64,000 nucleotides of DNA from Sphingomonas sp. (GCF_024508665.1 NZ_JANINP010000007.1:248001-312000), one strand, 5' to 3'; positions 1 to 11,226 are shown, numbered from the stretch's first letter. Numbers and translations are program-made. The notes: generated by a model not told the origin, from the sequence alone.

Positions 1-2
1 TG

Positions 3-1526
3 CCCGAGGGCGAGGAACTGACGGTCTACAAGGCCGGCAATCGCCCGGACGCCTGGCTCGACATGTGCCGCGGCCCGCATCTCGCCTCGACGGGCAAGCT
101 CGATCCCAATGCGTTCAAGCTGACGCGCGTGTCGGGCGCCTATTGGCGCGGCGACCAGAATAACGCGATGCTCTCGCGCATCTACGGCACGGGCTGGCTT
201 AACAAGAAGCAACTCGATCAACACCTGTTCCGGCTGGAAGAGGCGGCCAAGCGCGATCATCGCAAGCTGGGGCAGGAGATGGACCTGTTCCACCTCCAGG
301 CCGAGGCGCACGGATCGGTGTTCTGGCACCCCAAGGGCTATATGATCTGGCGCGAGCTCGAGGCCTATATGCGTCGCGCGATCGACGCCGCGGGCTATCG
401 CGAGGTGAAGACGCCGCAGGTGATGGACGCGCGCCAGTGGGAGCAGTCCGGCCATTGGGGCAAATATCGCGAGAACATGTTCGTCATCCCCGACGAAGTG
501 CCCAACACCGAGGATGAGGGGCCGATCGTCTCCGACCATGCCGAGTGGATGGCGTTGAAGCCGATGAATTGCCCGGCGCACGTCCTGATCTTCCGCCAGG
601 GGATCAAGTCCTATCGCGACCTGCCGTTGCGCCTGTACGAAAATGGCTGCTGCCATCGCAACGAGCCGCACGGCGCATTGCATGGTCTGATGCGCGTGCG
701 TCAATTTACCCAGGACGATGCGCACATCTTCTGCCGCGAGGACCAGATCGTCGAGGAAGTGCAGGCCTTCTGCCGCCTCGCCGACCGCATCTATCGCGAC
801 TTCGGCTTCAAATATGCGATCAAACTGGCGCTTCGGCCCGACAACCGCTTCGGCACCGAGGAGATGTGGGACAAGGCGGAGGCCGAACTGCGCGACGCCG
901 TGGTCAGGGCCGGTCTCGCCAACGAGGAATATGGCTGGGAAGAGCTGCCCGGCGAGGGGGCGTTCTACGCGCCCAAGCTCGAATGGCATTTGACCGATGC
1001 GATCGGCCGGACGTGGCAGGTCGGCACGATCCAGTCGGACCGCGTGCTGCCCGAACGGCTCGACGCGAGCTATGTCGGGGAGGATGGCGAGCGCCATCGT
1101 CCGGTGATGCTCCATCGCGCCATCTTCGGGTCGTACGAGCGTTTCATCGGCATCCTGATCGAGCATTTCGCCGGCAAGCTGCCGGCATGGCTTGCACCGG
1201 TTCAGGCGGTGGTGGCGACGATCGTGTCGGACGCCGACGATTATGCGGTGCAGGTCGCGGCCGAGCTGCGCACGGCGGGGCTGCGGGTCGAGACCGATCT
1301 TCGCAACGAGAAGATCAACTACAAGGTGCGCGAGCACAGCCTGGCCAAGGTCCCGAATCTGCTGGTCGTAGGCAAGCGCGAGGCCGACGAAGGCACGGTC
1401 GCGCTGCGCCAGCTGGGCAGCGAGCGCCAGCAAGTGCTGACCCTGGCCGCGGCGGTCGAACAGCTCCAGCGCGAAGCGCTGGCGCCCGATCTGGCGATCG
1501 AAGCAGCGGTCGAGGCTCAGGGCTGA
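3..1526 (+). CDS. thrS: Threonine--tRNA ligase, C-terminal part (5' end outside window)
   Basis: Frame open from the window edge ([26 protein letters not shown]); class II aaRS motifs [10 protein letters not shown] and [14 protein letters not shown], and a C-terminal anticodon-binding domain. Confidence 0.97.
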   Translation, partial: PEGEELTVYKAGNRPDAWLDMCRGPHLASTGKLDPNAFKLTRVSGAYWRGDQNNAMLSRIYGTGWLNKKQLDQHLFRLEEAAKRDHRKLGQEMDLFHLQAEAHGSVFWHPKGYMIWRELEAYMRRAIDAAGYREVKTPQVMDARQWEQSGHWGKYRENMFVIPDEVPNTEDEGPIVSDHAEWMALKPMNCPAHVLIFRQGIKSYRDLPLRLYENGCCHRNEPHGALHGLMRVRQFTQDDAHIFCREDQIVEEVQAFCRLADRIYRDFGFKYAIKLALRPDNRFGTEEMWDKAEAELRDAVVRAGLANEEYGWEELPGEGAFYAPKLEWHLTDAIGRTWQVGTIQSDRVLPERLDASYVGEDGERHRPVMLHRAIFGSYERFIGILIEHFAGKLPAWLAPVQAVVATIVSDADDYAVQVAAELRTAGLRVETDLRNEKINYKVREHSLAKVPNLLVVGKREADEGTVALRQLGSERQQVLTLAAAVEQLQREALAPDLAIEAAVEAQG

Positions 1527-1590
1527 GCGGGGCCGGCGGGCTGCATCGTCCGCCGCCCTGTTTCGCTACGGATGAATCGACGGACTCTTT

Positions 1591-1613
1591 CCCCCTCCCT
1601 GCAAGGGAGGGGG
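1591..1613. terminator. Hairpin between convergent thrS and porin genes
   Basis: CCCCCTCCCT-gca-AGGGAGGGGG, perfect 10-bp stem. Confidence 0.5.
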
Positions 1614-1622
1614 ATGGGCACC

Positions 1623-2438
1623 TCAGAACGCCGCGCTGACGGAGAACAAAGCGGTTGCCCCGGCGATCGACGAGCCATTCTTGGTCGACGAGAAATTGGG
1701 CTGCAAATATGCCGACCTTGCCTTGCTGATGTCGGTATCGACATAGGACACGCCGAGCGTCACCGGGCCGATCACATAGTCCAGCCCAAGCGACCAGTCG
1801 AAATACTCGCCGGTCGGCGTCACGCTGGTGCCGTTGGGGCCGAGCCCCGGATTGCCGTTGGAATGGCCGAGATGCGCCTTGGCGGTCAGCGGGGTCTTGG
1901 GAATGCCGACGCTGGCGTCGCCCCAAAGATAGAGATTGTCCTGCGACTGGCCGCGGCTTTGCGGCGTGTTGGAGAAATTGCCCAGCGCCTTCTGCTTCGG
2001 GGCATAAGCGACCCCTGCGAGCAGATTGGCCGGTCCGATCGTGGTGCCGAGTTTGACATAAGGCTCGGCGAAGTCGGTCGTGTCGGCGCCACCGGGATAC
2101 ATGTACCAGGTCAGCCCAATGTCGATTGTGGTGCCGCCGGCGATCGGCTTCTTGATCCCGGCGAACAGATCGAGTTCGAGATTGGCGCCGCCGAACGTCC
2201 CCCAGCCGGCAAGGTTCGATGCCCAGGCGCCCGCATAGACGCCGCTTTCGTGCGTGACGGTCACGCCGCCTTGCAGCGCGGCATGCTTGTCGGACTGCGA
2301 CACGCCGCGGAAACGATAGTCGGACACCAAGGCGACATTGGCCGACACGGTGACCGGCTTGGGCGGTTCTTCCTGCGCCGCGGCGGGCATGGCAGCCAGC
2401 AACGACGCCGCCGCGATGGCGGCGAGGCGATAGATCAT
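1623..2438 (-). CDS. TorF-type putative porin (TIGR02001-like)
   Basis: Signal peptide MIYRLAAIAAASLLAAMPAAAQ; NVALVSDYRFRGVSQSDKHAALQGG motif; C-terminal aromatic residue. Confidence 0.85.
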   Translation of the reverse strand: MIYRLAAIAAASLLAAMPAAAQEEPPKPVTVSANVALVSDYRFRGVSQSDKHAALQGGVTVTHESGVYAGAWASNLAGWGTFGGANLELDLFAGIKKPIAGGTTIDIGLTWYMYPGGADTTDFAEPYVKLGTTIGPANLLAGVAYAPKQKALGNFSNTPQSRGQSQDNLYLWGDASVGIPKTPLTAKAHLGHSNGNPGLGPNGTSVTPTGEYFDWSLGLDYVIGPVTLGVSYVDTDISKARSAYLQPNFSSTKNGSSIAGATALFSVSAAF

Positions 2439-2712
2439 GGAACATTCCCCTGAACGATGAGGTGAACGTTCCTCCTGCGGCCGCCCGGCAGGGTCTTCTA
2501 TGGCGAGACCGAGTCCCGGCGGCGGCTCCTGACTATCGTGGCCGCATTGCCGCAATCGTGCGCGATCGTGAGGAAATGTTGCCGCCTGCCGGGGCCGCTT
2601 CGACCGCGAGCCGCCATTCGCGTGCATAAATGCCGACTTTTGCTGTCCCCGCTTTTAAATCCCTCGGCAAAATTCTATATCGGTGGCTTCACAACCCAAA
2701 GGAGCAGTACCT

Positions 2713-3258
2713 ATCCGTCCTCCCACGATGCGCCGACCAAACCAGGCGCCGCCGATGAACGGCCCCCGATTCAACGAATGGATCCAGTCGCCCAAGGTTC
2801 GAGTGATCGACCATGAAGGCGAAAATCTGGGCGTGATGTACACCAGAGAGGCGATGGAACAGGCGCAGAGCCTTGGCCTCGACCTTGTCGAAGTGTCGCC
2901 GAACGCCGATCCGCCCGTGGCCAAGTTCCTCGATGTCGGCAAGTTCAAGTACGAGGCGCAGAAAAAGGCCAACCTCGCTCGCAAGAGCCAGAAGACGCAG
3001 GAGATCAAGGAGATCAAGATGCGTCCGAACATCGACGATCATGACTATGATACGAAGATGAAGGCCATTCACAAGTTCATCGGCGAGGGCGACAAGGTCA
3101 AGGTGACGCTCCGTTTCCGCGGCCGCGAACTGAGCCACGGCCAGCTCGGCATGAATCTGCTCAAGCGCGTGCAGGAAGACACGGCCGAAGACGCGAAGGT
3201 CGAAAGCTATCCGCGCATGGAAGGCCGTCAGATGCTGATGGTGCTCTCGCCGAAATAA
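2713..3258 (+). CDS. infC: Translation initiation factor IF-3, proposed ATC start
   Basis: IF-3 sequence ([47 protein letters not shown]). AAAGGAG ends 8 nt before ATC at 2713; the GTG at 2683 and ATG at 2728 are poorly placed relative to it. Confidence 0.93.
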   Translation: MRPPTMRRPNQAPPMNGPRFNEWIQSPKVRVIDHEGENLGVMYTREAMEQAQSLGLDLVEVSPNADPPVAKFLDVGKFKYEAQKKANLARKSQKTQEIKEIKMRPNIDDHDYDTKMKAIHKFIGEGDKVKVTLRFRGRELSHGQLGMNLLKRVQEDTAEDAKVESYPRMEGRQMLMVLSPK

Positions 3259-3269
3259 GGCTCGGTGCA

Positions 3270-3363
3270 GCGGAATAGCGACGCTATTCCGCGCCCGGCA
3301 CTGAGCCCGGCCGGCGGCGCGCAAGCGCCGACCGACGGCGCGGATTTACTCCGCGCCGGCTCC
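3270..3363 (+). repeat. Three-hairpin element, copy A (3' of infC)
   Basis: H0 CGGAATAGC-gac-GCTATTCCG; CGGCCGG; H1 CGGCGC-GCAA-GCGCCG; CCGACG; H2 GGCGCGG-atttact-CCGCGCC; GGCTCC. Confidence 0.75.
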
Positions 3364-3496
3364 GCTACCCAAAAAATACCGGCGTCATCCCGGCCTTGTG
3401 CCGGGCCCACTCTGCCGCAAGCGTGGAGCTTGAGCCTCTAATCCTCGCCAACCTGAACGGCGGATGCCGGGTGAGGCTTAGAGGCAGAACGGCGCG

Positions 3497-4729
3497 TCAC
3501 ACCGCCGTGGCAATTGCATTGTATACTGTATCCAATTCCGCGTCGGATATGCAGTAGGGCGGCATCACATAAACCGTGTTGCCAAGCGGCCGGAGCAGCA
3601 CGTCCAACTCACGGAAATGCTTGAGCAATCTTGGGCCGATCGTCGCCAGATAGCCGCCGTCGGACACCGGCACGTCCATCGCCGCGATCGTCCCGATCCG
3701 CCGCTTTCCTGTCACTCCCTCGATCCCATCAAGCCGCGCCTGTTGCCGCGCGCCGAGATCGGCGATCCGCTCGAGCACCGGTTCGTCGCGCCAGATCTCC
3801 AGATTGGCGACCGCGGCCGCGCAGGCGATCGGGTTGGCGGTGTAGCTCGACGAGTGGAAGAACATCTTGGCGCGATCGTCGGACAGATGCGCATCGAAGA
3901 TCGGCTGCGTCGCCATCGTCACCGCAAGCGGCATGGCGCCGCCCGTCAGCCCTTTCGACAGGCACAGAATGTCGGGCACGACCCCGGCCTGTTCGCAGGC
4001 CAGCAACGTCCCGGTGCGGCCCCAGGCGGTCATCACTTCATCGGCGATGAACAGCACGTCGTGCCGCGCGCAGATCGCGCGCATCTCGGCCAATAGCTGC
4101 GCCGGATAGGTCAGCATGCCGCCGGCGCCGAGGATCAGCGGCTCGACGATGAACGCCGCGGGCCGCTCGCGGCATGCCGCTTCCAGCGCGTCGAGCGTCG
4201 CTTGTTCGTGCGCGGCCGCCGGAAAAGGAATGGTGCCGACATCGAATAGCAACGGCGCGTAGGCCCGATTGAACACGCCGCGCGCGCCGACCGACATCGC
4301 TCCGATCGTGTCGCCGTGATAGCTGTGCTCCATCACCAGGATGCGGTGGCGAGACTCGCCGCGATTGGTCCAGAACCCCAAGGCCATCTTGAGCGCGACC
4401 TCGACGCTGGTCGACCCGCTGTCCGAATAGAAGACGTGGGTGAGGGCGGGCGGCATGATCGCGGTCAGCCCGCGCGCGAGCGTCTCGGCGGGCTCGTGCG
4501 TCCAGCCGGCATAGATGATCTGGTCGAGCTTTTGCGTCTGCGTGGCGATCGCCGCCATGATGCGCGGATGGCAATGGCCGTGCGTGGTCACCCACCAGGA
4601 CGAGATCGCGTCGATCACGCGCCGGCCATCGGCGGTGTGGAGCACTGCGCCCTCGGCGTGCGTCACCAGCGGGATCGGTTCGCCGAGCCCGTGCTGGGTA
4701 AAGGGATGCCAGACCGGGGAAGCGCTCAT
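3497..4729 (-). CDS. bioA: Adenosylmethionine-8-amino-7-oxononanoate aminotransferase
   Basis: BioA motifs ([40 protein letters not shown]); bioD/bioF adjacent. Confidence 0.97.
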   Translation of the reverse strand: MSASPVWHPFTQHGLGEPIPLVTHAEGAVLHTADGRRVIDAISSWWVTTHGHCHPRIMAAIATQTQKLDQIIYAGWTHEPAETLARGLTAIMPPALTHVFYSDSGSTSVEVALKMALGFWTNRGESRHRILVMEHSYHGDTIGAMSVGARGVFNRAYAPLLFDVGTIPFPAAAHEQATLDALEAACRERPAAFIVEPLILGAGGMLTYPAQLLAEMRAICARHDVLFIADEVMTAWGRTGTLLACEQAGVVPDILCLSKGLTGGAMPLAVTMATQPIFDAHLSDDRAKMFFHSSSYTANPIACAAAVANLEIWRDEPVLERIADLGARQQARLDGIEGVTGKRRIGTIAAMDVPVSDGGYLATIGPRLLKHFRELDVLLRPLGNTVYVMPPYCISDAELDTVYNAIATAV

Positions 4730-5349
4730 CGAAAATCGGCCAGATCGAAATTGGCGGCGAAGGCAGCGGCAAGCGTCGCGGGTTCGAGGGGCGACACGAT
4801 CGGCAGGCGGCCGAGGCGCTTGACCTTGCCCATCGCCGCGATCGTCGCCTCGCTATCCTCCACCGCATCGCCGACAAAGGCGATGCCGCGGATATCGACG
4901 CCGCGCGCGCGCAGCGCTTCGATCGCGGCTAGGCTGTGGCTGATCGTGCCGAGCGACGTCGCCGCGACGAGCACGACCGGCAACCCCCAGCGCGCCATTA
5001 CGTCCGCGAAGGTCGTCTGCCGCGTGAAGGGCACCAGCACGCCGCCGGCGCCTTCGACTACCAGCGATCTGTCGCATTGCGGTGGTTCGAGCGCCTCGAC
5101 ATCGATCGTCACGCCGTCGATCTCCGCTGCGCGGTGCGGCGAGCAGGGGGTGGTCAGGCGATAGGCCTCGGATAGCAGGCGATCGGCGGGCAGCCCCGAC
5201 AATCGTCCGACCCGCTCCAGGTCGCTGCCGTCGTCGAGCCCGGCCTGGACCGGCTTCCAGTAACAACCGTCGAGCGCGGCGGTCAGCGCGGCGGCGAACA
5301 CGGTCTTGCCGATATCGGTGCCCGTGGCGGTGATGACGATTGCAGTCAC
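4726..5349 (-). CDS. bioD: Dethiobiotin synthetase
   Basis: [12 protein letters not shown]-loop; [11 protein letters not shown]; 4-nt overlap with bioA. Confidence 0.96.
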   Translation of the reverse strand: MTAIVITATGTDIGKTVFAAALTAALDGCYWKPVQAGLDDGSDLERVGRLSGLPADRLLSEAYRLTTPCSPHRAAEIDGVTIDVEALEPPQCDRSLVVEGAGGVLVPFTRQTTFADVMARWGLPVVLVAATSLGTISHSLAAIEALRARGVDIRGIAFVGDAVEDSEATIAAMGKVKRLGRLPIVSPLEPATLAAAFAANFDLADFR

Positions 5350-6497
5350 AATTCCTCTTTCAGCGCATCGGCGAGCGCATCGATCGTCGCGGCGTCGATA
5401 TTGAGCGTGATCGACAGCCGCAGGCGTGCGGTGCCGACGGGAACGGTCGGCGGGCGGATGCCGCGAACGTCGAACCCCTGTGCCTGCAGGCGCGCGGCAA
5501 TCTCCATCGTCCGTGCGTCATCGCCGATAATCACCGGCATGATCGGCGATCCGCTGGCCAGCGCGCCGAGCGGGACGAGGCGATCATGGGCGTGGCGCAC
5601 CAGACTATCGAGCCTGGCGATCCGCTCCTGCTCGCGCGCGAGCAAAGCGAGGCTGCCGCGCACCGCCGCTGCCATCAATGGGGAGGGCGCGGTCGAAAAG
5701 ATGAAACCACGCGCTCGATTGATCAGGATGTCGCACACCGCGCGCGAGGCGCAGACCAGCGCGCCTTCTGCGCCCAGCGCCTTGCCGCAGGTCCGCAAGG
5801 TGATGAGGTTGTCCCGACCTTCCCATTCGGCCGCCAACCCGCGCCCGGCCAGCCCGAACACACCGGTTGCATGCGCCTCATCTACGATCAGTACGGCGTC
5901 CTCACGATCGGCGATCGCCATCAGATCGGCGAGTGGGGCGCGGTCGCCGTCCATCGAATAGAGGCTCTCGACCGCGATCCACGGCCGGCCCAGGCCGCCC
6001 TCGCGGCGCCATCGAGCGATCGCATCGGCGACGGCATCGGCGTCATTGTGCCTGGCCGAGACGCGCGCGGCGCGGCCGAGCCGCATACCGTCATGCGCGC
6101 TGGCGTGGATCAACTCGTCATATATGACTAAGTCGTCGGCGCCGGGCAGTGCTGCGAACAACCCGCCATTGGCGGCGAAGCCGGTGCTGAAATACAGCGT
6201 CGCCTCGCTGCCGAACCACCGCGCCGCCTCTGCCTCGAGCGCTTCATGCTCGTCATGATTGCCGCGCAAGAGGCGCGATCCGCCCGCGCCGATCGGCACG
6301 CCGCGCGCCAGCGCATCGGCGACGATCGCCCGCATTTCGGGCGAGCCGGCAAGCGCGAGATAATCGTTCGAGGCGAAGTCGCGGCCGGTCCGCGCCGCCA
6401 GCGCGCGCCGGCGGTGGCGGCCGGTCAGTGCGTAGAGATCGTCTTGGAGCTTTGCCTGGAACGCCGCGCCGGGCGGAACGGGGTCGGATCGACTCAA
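5346..6497 (-). CDS. bioF: 8-amino-7-oxononanoate synthase, proposed TTG start
   Basis: PLP alpha-oxoamine synthase motifs ([38 protein letters not shown]). TTG at 6497 overlaps the upstream TGA as TTGA and gives 383 aa. Confidence 0.9.
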   Translation of the reverse strand: MSRSDPVPPGAAFQAKLQDDLYALTGRHRRRALAARTGRDFASNDYLALAGSPEMRAIVADALARGVPIGAGGSRLLRGNHDEHEALEAEAARWFGSEATLYFSTGFAANGGLFAALPGADDLVIYDELIHASAHDGMRLGRAARVSARHNDADAVADAIARWRREGGLGRPWIAVESLYSMDGDRAPLADLMAIADREDAVLIVDEAHATGVFGLAGRGLAAEWEGRDNLITLRTCGKALGAEGALVCASRAVCDILINRARGFIFSTAPSPLMAAAVRGSLALLAREQERIARLDSLVRHAHDRLVPLGALASGSPIMPVIIGDDARTMEIAARLQAQGFDVRGIRPPTVPVGTARLRLSITLNIDAATIDALADALKEEL

Positions 6498-6874
6498 GCC
6501 GGCGCTTCCCACAATTCGATCGGGTTGCCCTCCGGATCGTGGATGCGCGCGAACTGGCCGGTTTCGGGCGAGTTCCATTCGGGCTTGATGATCACGTCGA
6601 TCCCGCTGGCGTTCAATTGCTCGAGCAGGCCATCGAGGTCGCGCACGCGCAGGTTGAGCATGTACTGGCGGTCGCTCGGCCAATAATCGGTGTCCGCCTT
6701 GAACGGCGAGAAGATCAACGGCCCGCCCTGGATCGTCCAGCTCCACTCGTCGCCCGGACCGGTATCTTCGGCCGCGCAGCCGGCACCGATGCCGAGATTC
6801 TCGCGATACCATGCGTTGAGCGCGTCGGGATCCTTCGCGCGGAAGAATATTCCGCCAATTCCGAGTACCGGCAT
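6494..6874 (-). CDS. VOC family (glyoxalase/bleomycin resistance-like) protein
   Basis: Short betaalphabetabetabeta-type protein with FFRAKDPDALNAWYRENLGI and HDPEGNPIELWEAP. Confidence 0.88.
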   Translation of the reverse strand: MPVLGIGGIFFRAKDPDALNAWYRENLGIGAGCAAEDTGPGDEWSWTIQGGPLIFSPFKADTDYWPSDRQYMLNLRVRDLDGLLEQLNASGIDVIIKPEWNSPETGQFARIHDPEGNPIELWEAPA

Positions 6875-6888
6875 TGCATTCTCCTCTG

Positions 6889-9636
6889 TCAGGCCGCCTG
6901 CGCGGCCATTTCACCCATTGCGGCATCGACCAGCCGGCGTTCGAGCGCCTTGACCCGTGCCGGCGCCTCGATCTTGTCGCCGGTCAGGTCAGTCACGTAG
7001 AAAGTGTCGACGGCGCGTTCGCCATAGGTCGCGACATGCGCCGAGTGGATCGTCACTTTCGACTGGAACAGCGCCTGGGCAAGCTGATGCAGCAGGGCCG
7101 GGCGATCGCGCGCATTGACCTCGATCACCGTGAAGCGGTTCGACGCATGGTTGTCGACGAAGGCCGCGGGATTGATGTCGAATGCCTCTGCGCGCGGCCG
7201 CGGCGGCGGTTTCGCCTTGAGCCGGTCGCTCAGCTTGTTGCGATTGGCCAGCGCATCCTCGATCGCGCGCCGCAACCGGGCCAGCTGCGCGGTGTCGTCG
7301 AATGGCCGGCCGAGCGGATCCTGGACCAGGAAATTGTCGATCGCCATGCCGTCGCGCGTCGTATGGATCCGCGCGTCGATGATATTGCCGCCCGCCACGC
7401 TGATCGCGCCGGCGATGCGATAGAATAGGCCGGGATGGTCGGCGGCATAGATCGTGACCAACGTCGCGCCGCGATCGGTATCGACCTGGCTGGCGATCGA
7501 CAGCGGCTGGTCGCCTGCCTCGGCCATCAGCTTCAGATTGGCGATCAGCGCGTGGTCTGGTTCAGCCACCCAATAGGATTCGGGCAGGCGCTTGACGATC
7601 GACGCGAAGGTCCGGTCATCCCAGCCGAGCGCGGCGGCGACTGCTTGCTGCTTGGCGGCGACACGCTCGCTGCGTCCCTTCTGCTTGTGGCCGAGCCGCA
7701 GCACTTCCTCCGCCGCGTCGTAGAGATCGGTGAGAAGCTGGCGTTTCCAGCCATTCCACACGCCGGGGCCGACGGCGCGGATATCGACCACGGTCAAGGT
7801 CAAGAGCAAGCGCAGCCGCTCCGGACTTTGCACCACCTCGCAGAAATCGAGGATCGTCTTGAAGTCCGACAGGTCGCGCTTGAACGCAGTCGCGGACATT
7901 AGCAGGTGATAGCGGACCAGCCAGGCCACTGTCTCGGTCTCGGCCGCGGTCATCCCGAAGCGCGGGCAGAGCCGCTGCGCGACTTCCGCGCCGAGCACCG
8001 AATGGTCGCCGCCACGCCCCTTGGCGATATCGTGCAGCAAGACCGCGACATACAGCACGCGCCGCGAGGCGATCTGTTTCATGATCGCATGGCTGAGCGG
8101 ATGATCGTCGCTGAGCTCGCCGCGCTCGATCCGGCTCAACAGTCCGATCGCGTGGATGGTGTGCTCGTCGACGGTGTAGTGATGATACATGTCGAACTGC
8201 ATCTGCGCGACGACGCGGCCGAAATCGGGAACGAAGCGGCCGAACACGCCGGCCTCGTTCATCCAGCGCAGGGTGACTTCGGGGTTGTTGCGACTGGTCA
8301 GGACTTCGAGGAACAGAGCGTTGGCCTCGGGATCGCGGCGGATGTCGTCGACCAGCTTCGCGTCTCGCGCGGCGGCGCGCATCGCAAGGGGATGGATCTC
8401 CAGACCATGGCGGTCGGCGAGCACGAAGATTTCGATCAGTCGGCTTGGTTTCTGGACGAAGAAATCGTCGCTGGGCAGCGCGAGCCGGCCGCGATCGAGC
8501 ACGAAGCCGTGGAGTTTGCTCGGCCGGCGCCGCAGCACTGGCAGGCCGAAGCGCCGGCCGCGCGCGGCGAATTTGTCGTCGAGATGCGCCAGGAAGACCC
8601 CAGTCAGGTCGCCTACCGCTTTCGCCTGGAGGAAATAGTAATGCATGAAGCGCTCGACCTTGGACTTGCCGGGTCGGTCGGCGAAGCGCATCCGCTCGGC
8701 GATCTCGCGCTGCATGTCGAAGGTCAGGCGGTCTTCCGCGCGTCGCGATAGCGAATGGAGGTGGCAGCGCACTGCCCAAAGGAAATTGTCGGCGCGGTGG
8801 AACTGCGCATATTCGGCACGGGTGAACAGCCCCACATCGACCAGTTGCGACGCAGTCTGGACGTTATAGGCATATTTGCCGATCCAGAAGAGCGCGTGGA
8901 GGTCACGCAGCCCGCCTTTGCCTTCCTTGACATTGGGTTCGACGACATAGCGCGTGTCCCCCATGCGTTTGTGGCGCAAGTCGCGCTCGGCGAGTTTTTC
9001 GGTGATGAACACGCGCGCGGTGTCCGACTGGACTTCCGCCTTGAAGCGCCGCGCCGCCTCATCGTAGAGGTCCTGATCACCCCAGACGTAGCGCGCCTCG
9101 AGCAAAGCGGTGCGGACCGTGACGTCGCCCTTTGCCTGACGCACCATGTCGTCGAGGCTGCGGGTCGACTGACCGACCTTCAGCCCCAGGTCCCACAAGG
9201 CGTAGAGCATCGATTCGACGACCTGTTCGTGCCAGGGCGTTTCCTTCCATGGCGTCAGGAAGCCGATATCGACGTCGGAATGCGGGGCCATCTCGCCGCG
9301 GCCATAGCCACCGACCGCGATCAGCGTCAGACGTTCGGCGGCGGTGGGATTGCTCAGCCGATAGAGCCGCTCGACGGTGAAATCGTAGAGGAGGCGCAGG
9401 ATCTGGTCGATCAAGAACGCTTGGCTCGCGGCGATTTCCAGGCCCCGCGACGGATGTTCGATCAACCGGCGCTCGATCTCGGCGCGGCCCGATTGCAGCG
9501 CCTGTTTGAGCAAAGCGGTTGCCGCCTGGCGGAGCTTGGTACGGTCGTCCCCCTCCAAAGCCTTGAGCGCATCGGCCAATAAGCGGCGGTCGATGATCGC
9601 GCGGCGGTGGGGCAGGCTGTCGAAGCGTGCGGGCAT
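6889..9636 (-). CDS. glnD: [Protein-PII] uridylyltransferase/uridylyl-removing enzyme
   Basis: 915 aa; NTase GGYGRGEMAPHSDVDIGFL, HD domain LLHDIAKGRGGDHS, two C-terminal ACT domains. Confidence 0.97.
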   Translation of the reverse strand: MPARFDSLPHRRAIIDRRLLADALKALEGDDRTKLRQAATALLKQALQSGRAEIERRLIEHPSRGLEIAASQAFLIDQILRLLYDFTVERLYRLSNPTAAERLTLIAVGGYGRGEMAPHSDVDIGFLTPWKETPWHEQVVESMLYALWDLGLKVGQSTRSLDDMVRQAKGDVTVRTALLEARYVWGDQDLYDEAARRFKAEVQSDTARVFITEKLAERDLRHKRMGDTRYVVEPNVKEGKGGLRDLHALFWIGKYAYNVQTASQLVDVGLFTRAEYAQFHRADNFLWAVRCHLHSLSRRAEDRLTFDMQREIAERMRFADRPGKSKVERFMHYYFLQAKAVGDLTGVFLAHLDDKFAARGRRFGLPVLRRRPSKLHGFVLDRGRLALPSDDFFVQKPSRLIEIFVLADRHGLEIHPLAMRAAARDAKLVDDIRRDPEANALFLEVLTSRNNPEVTLRWMNEAGVFGRFVPDFGRVVAQMQFDMYHHYTVDEHTIHAIGLLSRIERGELSDDHPLSHAIMKQIASRRVLYVAVLLHDIAKGRGGDHSVLGAEVAQRLCPRFGMTAAETETVAWLVRYHLLMSATAFKRDLSDFKTILDFCEVVQSPERLRLLLTLTVVDIRAVGPGVWNGWKRQLLTDLYDAAEEVLRLGHKQKGRSERVAAKQQAVAAALGWDDRTFASIVKRLPESYWVAEPDHALIANLKLMAEAGDQPLSIASQVDTDRGATLVTIYAADHPGLFYRIAGAISVAGGNIIDARIHTTRDGMAIDNFLVQDPLGRPFDDTAQLARLRRAIEDALANRNKLSDRLKAKPPPRPRAEAFDINPAAFVDNHASNRFTVIEVNARDRPALLHQLAQALFQSKVTIHSAHVATYGERAVDTFYVTDLTGDKIEAPARVKALERRLVDAAMGEMAAQAA

Positions 9637-9716
9637 GACCCGCCGATAGTCGCGAACGCGGGCGGCGTCACGCGCGGTTTAATTGCTCGGAATGCGTTTC
9701 AGCGAAGCCGAAACCT

Positions 9717-10064
9717 CTAGCGGCCGTGCTGGAGTCCCTCGGCTGTCCAGCCAAGATCGAAGCGCGCGCGATTGGCAAAGAATGCGGCAACCTCGCCATG
9801 CAGGCAATCGGTGACCCATTGCAGCGGCAAGCCTACCGCGCGGGCGTAATTGCGGGCGAAACCAAGCGCATAGACCGGGGCGGAGAAGCCGTCGAAGCGC
9901 GCCTGCTCGATCGCTTCGAGATGCCGAACGGGCATCCTCGTCTCGCTGGCGACTTCGGCCAGCGACAATCCCAATTGCTCGCGCGCCGACCGCAAGGCGC
10001 GGCCGACCGCGTCCGCGGCCAACGGCGGCATGTCACGGTCAAGTTCTTCTCCGAACAGATTCAT
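9717..10064 (-). CDS. RodZ-like helix-turn-helix protein lacking a TM segment
   Basis: GRALRSAREQLGLSLAEVASETRMPVRHLEAIEQARFDGFSAPVYALGFARNYARAVGL matches the HTH_25 pattern. Confidence 0.7.
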   Translation of the reverse strand: MNLFGEELDRDMPPLAADAVGRALRSAREQLGLSLAEVASETRMPVRHLEAIEQARFDGFSAPVYALGFARNYARAVGLPLQWVTDCLHGEVAAFFANRARFDLGWTAEGLQHGR

Positions 10065-10242
10065 TTTAGGTCCCCCGACTCAACGAAGGATCGCACCATT
10101 GTGTCGCCGTCGCAACGATCTTGGCGGTCAGGGACGCCTCGCCGCTTGCCAGATGTCCGAATTTAGGTCGCTCAGATGGTTTGCGGCGCGGTAATCTTAT
10201 TGTAATGGCTTGGCGGGGCGTCTCTTTTGGCGCGGGGTGGGA

Positions 10243-11214
10243 ATGATGAACGTTGGGCCGCCGGTAACCCCGGAGCGGACACAGTCGCGGCTAGCGTCGC
10301 GCCTGCTGGTGGAAACGCAACTGACCAGCCTGGTCAAGGCGATCGCTATCGTGCGCAAGCTTGCCGGCGGGTCGTTCGTGTTCGACCGCGGCATCTTCTT
10401 CCTGGCGATATTGCGCGCGAGCGGCGAGGTGCTTGCCGATTGGCCCAACGCGCCACGTAGCCAAACCGATAATGGCGGGATCAGCATCAACGCGCTGTCG
10501 CAGTCGTTGCACCGCCCCTTCGAAACGGTTCGCCGCCACGTCAACGCGCTGATCGCCGCCGGATTGTGCGTGCGCACGAACAGCGGCGTGGTGATCCCGA
10601 TTTCGCTGCGCGACGATCCCGACGTCGCGGCATTGCTGGTCCATCTGCACGATTCGCTGGTCTGGTTGGCCGATGAATTCCACGCCGTCGACTTGCCGCT
10701 GCCGCGTGCCGCGACAGCCGAGCACCCTTATCGCGCCGATATTACGCTCGCGGCCTCGATCGATCTGGCGCTGGGGGCGTTCGACAATGTCGGGATGTTC
10801 GTGGCGGACTGGCTGGAACTCGCCATCGTCGGGGCGGTGCTGGTCGCGAGCGTGCGGAGGATCACGCTCGATAGCGAACTGGCGCGCCAATATTCGGAAA
10901 CCGAGACCGTAGTCCCCATCGAGCTGCGCGATCCGGTGTCCGCCGCGGCGATCGCGCGCGCAATGACGATCCCTTATTCGACCGTGCGGCGCCAGATTCT
11001 CGCAACGACGGCGGCTGGCAAGCTGATCGAGCGTGGGCGCGGGGTATTGTTATCCGACGATCTGCTGGCCGGACCCGGCGCCGCGATCATGGGAGCGACG
11101 GCGACAATGCGGACCGCGGCCCTGTTCGGAAGACTGGTCCCCGGCGGCTTCCCCTTCAATGATCCAAAACAGGCGTATGTCGCGGGGCGGCCGCCGCTGG
11201 TCGACTTCAGCTAA
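10243..11214 (+). CDS. Hypothetical protein with two winged-helix-like segments
   Basis: INALSQSLHRPFETVRRHVNALIAAGLCVRTNSGVVI and AAIARAMTIPYSTVRRQILATTAAGKLIERGRGVLL; start ATGATGAAC after GGGTGGGA. Confidence 0.65.
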   Translation: MMNVGPPVTPERTQSRLASRLLVETQLTSLVKAIAIVRKLAGGSFVFDRGIFFLAILRASGEVLADWPNAPRSQTDNGGISINALSQSLHRPFETVRRHVNALIAAGLCVRTNSGVVIPISLRDDPDVAALLVHLHDSLVWLADEFHAVDLPLPRAATAEHPYRADITLAASIDLALGAFDNVGMFVADWLELAIVGAVLVASVRRITLDSELARQYSETETVVPIELRDPVSAAAIARAMTIPYSTVRRQILATTAAGKLIERGRGVLLSDDLLAGPGAAIMGATATMRTAALFGRLVPGGFPFNDPKQAYVAGRPPLVDFS

Positions 11215-11226
11215 GGCACGCAGGAA

